64,000 nt of DNA from Bog-756 sp963839925 (GTDB lineage: Bacteria > Actinomycetota > Acidimicrobiia > Acidimicrobiales > RAAP-2): positions 2,275,705 to 2,339,704 of the forward strand of contig CAWIWV010000001.1 of NCBI GenBank assembly GCA_963839925.1, in the 5' to 3' direction. A model generated the notes under the pieces. The model made no database searches and had not been told where the DNA came from. It saw only the letters and a program-made list of their open reading frames with translations. Each line of letters begins with the position of its first letter. The first letter of the stretch is position 1. The position numbers and the translations under genes are program-made. Shown here piece after piece: positions 60,425-64,000 of this stretch.

Positions 60425-62077
60425 GTGACCAACGCCGAGTTGACCCGGGCGGCGAGTGCCCCAGCAGCGAAGAAGGGGTGGCTTGCTCTGGTGGCGCTGG
60501 CCACGGCGCAGTTCGTGATGGTGCTCGACCAGTCGGTGATGAACGTCTCGATCAGTTCCTTGGTCAAAGACTTCAACACCACGGTGACGACCATCCAGGC
60601 AGTCATCACGCTCTACTGCCTGGTCATGGCCATGCTCATGATGACCGGAGCCAAGGTCGGTGACATCATCGGTCGACGCCGGTCGTTCGTGATCGGGCTG
60701 ATCATCTATGCCTGCGGATCCGCAGTGACCGCGGTCTCGCAATCGGTCTTCGCTCTGGCTCTCGGCTGGTCGATCCTCGAAGGGATCGGCGCCGCGCTCG
60801 TACTTCCCGCACTGGCCGCGCTCATCGCAGGGAACTTCGAAGGTGCCCGCCGCAAGGTCGCCTACGCGATCATCGGAGGCGTCGCCGGGGCGGGAATCGC
60901 GATCGGCCCGATCCTCGGCGGTTGGGCGACCACCAATGTCACCTGGCGGATCGTCTTCCTCGGGGAGGTGATCCTGGTCGCGTTCATCCTGATCATGACC
61001 CCGAAGGTCGGCGATGCCCCACGCCCGGGTCCGGCGCCGAAACTCGACTACTTCGGTGCAGTGCTCTCAGCGACCGGGCTCGGAGTCCTCGTCCTCGGAG
61101 TCCTCCAGTCGAGCACTTGGGGGTGGGTGAAACCCAAGAACTCACCCATCACGATCTTTGGATTCTCGCTGACGCTTTTCGTCATCGGGGCCGGCGGCGT
61201 TCTGATTTGGGGGTTCGTGACCTGGCAGCGCCATCGTGAAGCGGTGCAGCGCGACCCGCTCGTCCATCTGTCTCTGGCCCGTGTCCCGACCGTGCGGTCG
61301 GGACTGATCGGGCTCTTCACCCAGAACCTGATCCTCATGGGTGTCTTCTTCGTAATTCCGCTCTACCTTCAGCTGGTCCTCGGCCTGAGCGCTCTCGAGA
61401 CGGGGATCAAGATGCTGCCTGTCTCGATCACTATGTTCCTCACTTCGGCGATCGGTTCGCGGCTCTCCAATCGATTCACCGTGCGTACCATCGTACGAAC
61501 CGGGCTCCTCGTGACCATCGCCGGAACGTTGATACTGCTCGCCACGATCAGACCCACTCTCTCGAACGCCGGTTTCGCCTTGGGCATGGGCGTCCTCGGA
61601 ATCGGGATGGGGATGATGGTCTCTCAGTTGGGCAACGTGGTGCAGTCTTCTGTCGAGGATTCGGGACGCAGTGAGGCCGGGGGCTTGCAATACACCGGGC
61701 AGCAACTCGGATCGTCACTCGGAGTCGCCCTCATCGGCGCCATCGTGCTCATCGGCCTCATGAGCATCTTTGTCTCGAATATCCAAAAGGACACGCGGAT
61801 CTCGTCGGAGATCACTGCCCAGGTGAGCGTGGCCGCCGCCAACAACACCAACTTCGTTGCGGCCAACGAGATCGAGAAGGCCGCCACCGACGCGGGACTC
61901 GACACCGCCACCGCGACCGCGCTCGTCGAGGACTACGAGGCCGCGCAGCTCCGCTCGCTCAAAGCGGGACTCCTCGCGGCGGGCCTGCTCGCGCTCGTCT
62001 CACTCGCCTTCACCAGAGAGTTGCCACATGATCGTCCGGCAGCTCGAGAAGAGAAAGAACTCGGAGCAGCCAAGTAA
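60425..62077 (+). CDS. MFS drug/proton antiporter, DHA2 (14-span) family
   Basis: A 550-residue exporter. It has the 14-span layout: LALVALATAQFVMVLDQSVM opens TM1 with the DxxxxN pattern of DHA2, GAKVGDIIGRRRSFVIG is motif A, and GPILGGWATTNVTWRIVF is motif C. Such pumps expel cationic dyes and drugs or, in some, metabolites. The GTG at 60425 follows GGGAGGAGAATGAG. It stands alone; the TetR gene at 62578 faces the other way and is followed by a thioesterase, so its regulator is not certain. Confidence 0.9.
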   Translation: MTNAELTRAASAPAAKKGWLALVALATAQFVMVLDQSVMNVSISSLVKDFNTTVTTIQAVITLYCLVMAMLMMTGAKVGDIIGRRRSFVIGLIIYACGSAVTAVSQSVFALALGWSILEGIGAALVLPALAALIAGNFEGARRKVAYAIIGGVAGAGIAIGPILGGWATTNVTWRIVFLGEVILVAFILIMTPKVGDAPRPGPAPKLDYFGAVLSATGLGVLVLGVLQSSTWGWVKPKNSPITIFGFSLTLFVIGAGGVLIWGFVTWQRHREAVQRDPLVHLSLARVPTVRSGLIGLFTQNLILMGVFFVIPLYLQLVLGLSALETGIKMLPVSITMFLTSAIGSRLSNRFTVRTIVRTGLLVTIAGTLILLATIRPTLSNAGFALGMGVLGIGMGMMVSQLGNVVQSSVEDSGRSEAGGLQYTGQQLGSSLGVALIGAIVLIGLMSIFVSNIQKDTRISSEITAQVSVAAANNTNFVAANEIEKAATDAGLDTATATALVEDYEAAQLRSLKAGLLAAGLLALVSLAFTRELPHDRPAAREEKELGAAK

Positions 62078-62116
62078 CCGAGTTCGGTCTCCACGAGGAG
62101 ACTCGGTCGAGGCGAG

Positions 62117-62581
62117 TCAGCGAGGACGAAAACGCAACCACTGTGCGCGCAACGTCGCCCGTGGTTTTTCTTCGAAGAAGAGTTCGGCATTGACCACGAC
62201 TTCGGATTCGGAGACCTTCTCTGGTGCGGCTCGCAACGACAAGGCGGGACCTAATGGGGTCGGTCTGAGGAACTTCACCTCGAGACCGGCCGTGATGAAC
62301 GGCACAGGTGCGCCCGTTCCGGCCTTCCAGCCGCGCTGATCCGCTTCCCACATGACAACGGCGGCTGTGTGGCAATCGAGCACCGTGGTGATGATTCCGC
62401 CGTTGAGGAACCCGAAACCGTTGTCGTGCTCAGGTCGCGGCGTGAACGTCGCCACGGTGAGATCGCCGTCCCGATAGCTGCGGAGGTGGAATCCGTCGGG
62501 ATTGGCATGCCCGCACCCGAAGCAGGTGAGGTCAGGAAACAGCTTCTCCTGGATGCTCGGTTGGGTCCACTGTGACGTCAT
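62117..62581 (-). CDS. PaaI-family hotdog thioesterase
   Basis: A 154-residue hotdog-fold acyl-CoA thioesterase. LTCFGCGHANPDGFHLRSYR is typical of the subgroup with N-terminal CxxCG-NPxG, and GFGFLNGGIITTVLDCHTA carries the catalytic Asp region. Substrates may be short-chain or aromatic acyl-CoAs. ATG at 62581 overlaps the stop of the TetR gene (ATGA), so the two are translated together. Confidence 0.88.
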   Translation of the reverse strand: MTSQWTQPSIQEKLFPDLTCFGCGHANPDGFHLRSYRDGDLTVATFTPRPEHDNGFGFLNGGIITTVLDCHTAAVVMWEADQRGWKAGTGAPVPFITAGLEVKFLRPTPLGPALSLRAAPEKVSESEVVVNAELFFEEKPRATLRAQWLRFRPR

Positions 62582-63195
62582 TTGAACAGCCGACTCTTGA
62601 TGGCTGATCGGGCGCGGTCGATTACACCCAAATCGTCGTGAAGCACGCTGACGATGTTCGTTCCAGCCAGAATCACACCGAGCTCAAAGGCCAGCTGCTG
62701 GGGATCCGTGTCAGCGGGCAACTCGCCACGGTCACCGGCCACGCCGGCCTCGAGACTGAGCACGTCACGCCACTGCTGTTGGATGCGAGCGACCTCATCA
62801 TGAACGCGCCCTGGGCGACCGCCGACTTCGGCAGACGCGGAGACGAAGAAACAACCACCCGGGAAGACGCGCCGCTCGATGTAGGAGAGGTAGCCCTCAC
62901 AAAGAGCGAGGAGGCGTTCGCGCCCGGGCTCGGTCGCATCGAACGCCGGAGTGACGACCTCGATGATGAAGCTGTCTCGCGCCGCGTTGATGGTCGCCAG
63001 CTGGAGTTCCTCCTTGGAGCCGAACAAGGCGTAGACACTGCTCTTGGCGATGCCGGTGGCTTCGGCCAACCGCCCGATCGAGATCCCTTCGATTCCTTCG
63101 ATGGATGCCAGCTGCGCTGCCTGTTCCACTACGCGGGCACGTGCGCGCTCCCCCGGCGCCCGAGTTCGCTTCTTCTGGGTCTCCACCTCGGCCAT
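62578..63195 (-). CDS. TetR/AcrR-family transcriptional regulator
   Basis: A 205-residue repressor. The N-terminal helix-turn-helix (about 20-65) contains IGRLAEATGIAKSSVYALFG SKEEL-type sequence, and the C-terminal part is the TetR ligand domain (LLALCEGYLSYIERRVFPGG, FELGVILAGTNI). ATG 63195 after GAGGAGTCCCCG is chosen over 63228. A 45-bp palindrome 34 bp upstream (63230-63274) is the likely operator. It controls itself, the thioesterase and the divergent methyltransferase (inference). Confidence 0.9.
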   Translation of the reverse strand: MAEVETQKKRTRAPGERARARVVEQAAQLASIEGIEGISIGRLAEATGIAKSSVYALFGSKEELQLATINAARDSFIIEVVTPAFDATEPGRERLLALCEGYLSYIERRVFPGGCFFVSASAEVGGRPGRVHDEVARIQQQWRDVLSLEAGVAGDRGELPADTDPQQLAFELGVILAGTNIVSVLHDDLGVIDRARSAIKSRLFK

Positions 63196-63229
63196 CGGGG
63201 ACTCCTCACTCGACTGGCGCCCTTGCATC

Positions 63230-63274
63230 TTAGACGAACGACCGTTTAAAATGGTTGTACGGTCGTGCGTCTAA
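63230..63274. promoter_or_regulatory. 45-bp palindromic operator for the TetR-family regulator
   Basis: TTAGACGAACGACCGT (63230-63245), 13-base spacer, ACGGTCGTGCGTCTAA (63259-63274). The 16-base arms match as inverted repeats at 15 of 16 positions. It lies between the divergent TetR and methyltransferase genes, and TAAAAT in the spacer may be part of a -10 element. Confidence 0.85.
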
Positions 63275-63285
63275 GGGGAGGGTCG

Positions 63286-64000
63286 ATGAGTGCTGTGAAC
63301 TGGAAAGAGGCCGGTCGGGGCTGGGGAACGCGAGCAACGGAATGGGCCTACCTCTGGGAACCGTATGCGCTTCCCGCCAATGAGGTCATCTTCGACAGAC
63401 TCGGCGTCGACACCGGAATTCGCCTCCTGGACATCGCGTGCGGCTCCGGCTTTGCTGCCTCGGTGGCCGCTCGAAGGGGGGCCGTGGTCACGGGGATCGA
63501 TGCGTCAGAACAACTCGCCGCGATTGCAGCGGCGCGGACGCCTCACGGAAGTTTTCAGGCCGGAGATATGTTTGCTCTCCCCTACCCCGACGCCAGCTTC
63601 GATCTGGCCACCAGTTTCAACGGGATCTGGAAGGGGTGCGAGGGTGCCCTCGAAGAGGCCAAGCGCGTGCTCGTCCCTGAAGGCCGGCTGGGCCTCACCT
63701 TTTGGGGCCGGTTCGACCGTTTGGGTCTGATGCCCTACTTCCTCAAGGTCATCGAGTTATCTCCACCCAGCCACGGCACGGCAACCACGGAACAGGGCGA
63801 CACCCAGAACGTGGTCGAGGACATGATCGGAGCTGTCGGTCTTGCGGCCATCGAACGCGGGACCGTGCACGTGGTCAACGAATGGCCCGACACGTCAACA
63901 GCGGTTCGAGCGCTCGCGGCAGCTGGTCCGTCCGTCCCGGCGATCGAAGCGGTCGGCTACGAACCATTCTGCGAAGCGTTGCGGGAGGTCATCTCGCCGT
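63286..64000 (+). CDS. class I SAM-dependent methyltransferase (partial, runs off the window)
   Basis: At least 238 residues; the 3' end lies beyond base 64000. GIRLLDIACGSGFAASVAAR (SAM motif I), GIDASEQLAAIAAART, GDMFALPYPDASFDLATSFN and VLVPEGRLGLTFWGRFDR are the expected UbiE-like core. The start is ATG 63286 after GGGGAGGGTCG, 12 bases past the palindrome. It is divergent from the TetR-thioesterase pair and likely repressed by that TetR protein. Confidence 0.88.
   Translation, partial: MSAVNWKEAGRGWGTRATEWAYLWEPYALPANEVIFDRLGVDTGIRLLDIACGSGFAASVAARRGAVVTGIDASEQLAAIAAARTPHGSFQAGDMFALPYPDASFDLATSFNGIWKGCEGALEEAKRVLVPEGRLGLTFWGRFDRLGLMPYFLKVIELSPPSHGTATTEQGDTQNVVEDMIGAVGLAAIERGTVHVVNEWPDTSTAVRALAAAGPSVPAIEAVGYEPFCEALREVISP

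Noticed and set aside
1..64000. CRISPR array, rRNA, phage structural genes or a replication origin
   Set aside because: I looked for regularly spaced direct repeats, conserved rRNA segments, capsid or portal proteins and DnaA-box clusters and saw none.

Overview
The window is high-GC, densely coded DNA with many GTG starts, clear GGAGG-type ribosome binding sites and frequent GTGA/ATGA stop-start overlaps. Gene content (actinobacterial-type sigma factor, aa3-type oxidase locus with CtaG proteins and an SCO1 fusion, phosphoketolase-acetate kinase pair, several P450s, CaiB/HMG-CoA-lyase genes) suggests an aerobic actinobacterium. The class Acidimicrobiia is my best guess; no rRNA is present to confirm it.

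Layout. 0-7 kb: small membrane and hypothetical genes, a TPR-LuxR regulator, and a methyltransferase-P450 pair. 7-32 kb: a segment bounded by two 35-nt direct repeats, each at the 3' end of an IS481-type transposase remnant. It carries a Mg-type P-ATPase, phosphoketolase and acetate kinase, a PAS-LuxR regulator, a PilZ-like protein, an alcohol-dehydrogenase/SDR/cupin operon with a divergent XRE regulator, a frameshifted DEAD-box helicase beside a group 2 sigma factor, a CIRCE-controlled Hsp20, a SpoIIE-like protein followed by a diadenylate-cyclase-domain protein, and a fatty-acid desaturase. 32-44.4 kb: respiratory region, very GC-rich (SCO1 fusion, lipoprotein, two divergent CtaG proteins, a cupredoxin-like protein, cytochrome oxidase subunits II, I and III, haem O synthase, TlpA-like thioredoxin). 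44.5-48.6 kb: a decayed hydrolase-adenylate cyclase gene, a secreted pentapeptide-repeat protein and small proteins. 48.7-57.3 kb: a mostly minus-strand catabolic cluster (ketopantoate-reductase-like, epoxide-hydrolase-like, P450, APH-like kinase, HMG-CoA lyase family, carboxymuconolactone decarboxylase family, VOC, divergent CaiB CoA-transferase, HisN-like phosphatase). 57.6-64 kb: small membrane proteins, a lipid-kinase-like protein behind tandem CRP-type palindromes, a DHA2 exporter, and a TetR-thioesterase pair divergent from a methyltransferase across a 45-bp palindrome.

Notable: genes in at least five places are split by single frameshifts (helicase, a small membrane protein, oxidase subunit III, haem O synthase twice, the cyclase gene). 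Four of the six events are in the oxidase region or just beyond it. Whether these are sequencing errors or real decay cannot be decided from the window alone. The most unusual structure is the repeated pairing of a tRNA-3'-end-like sequence with an IS481-type element end at three places.
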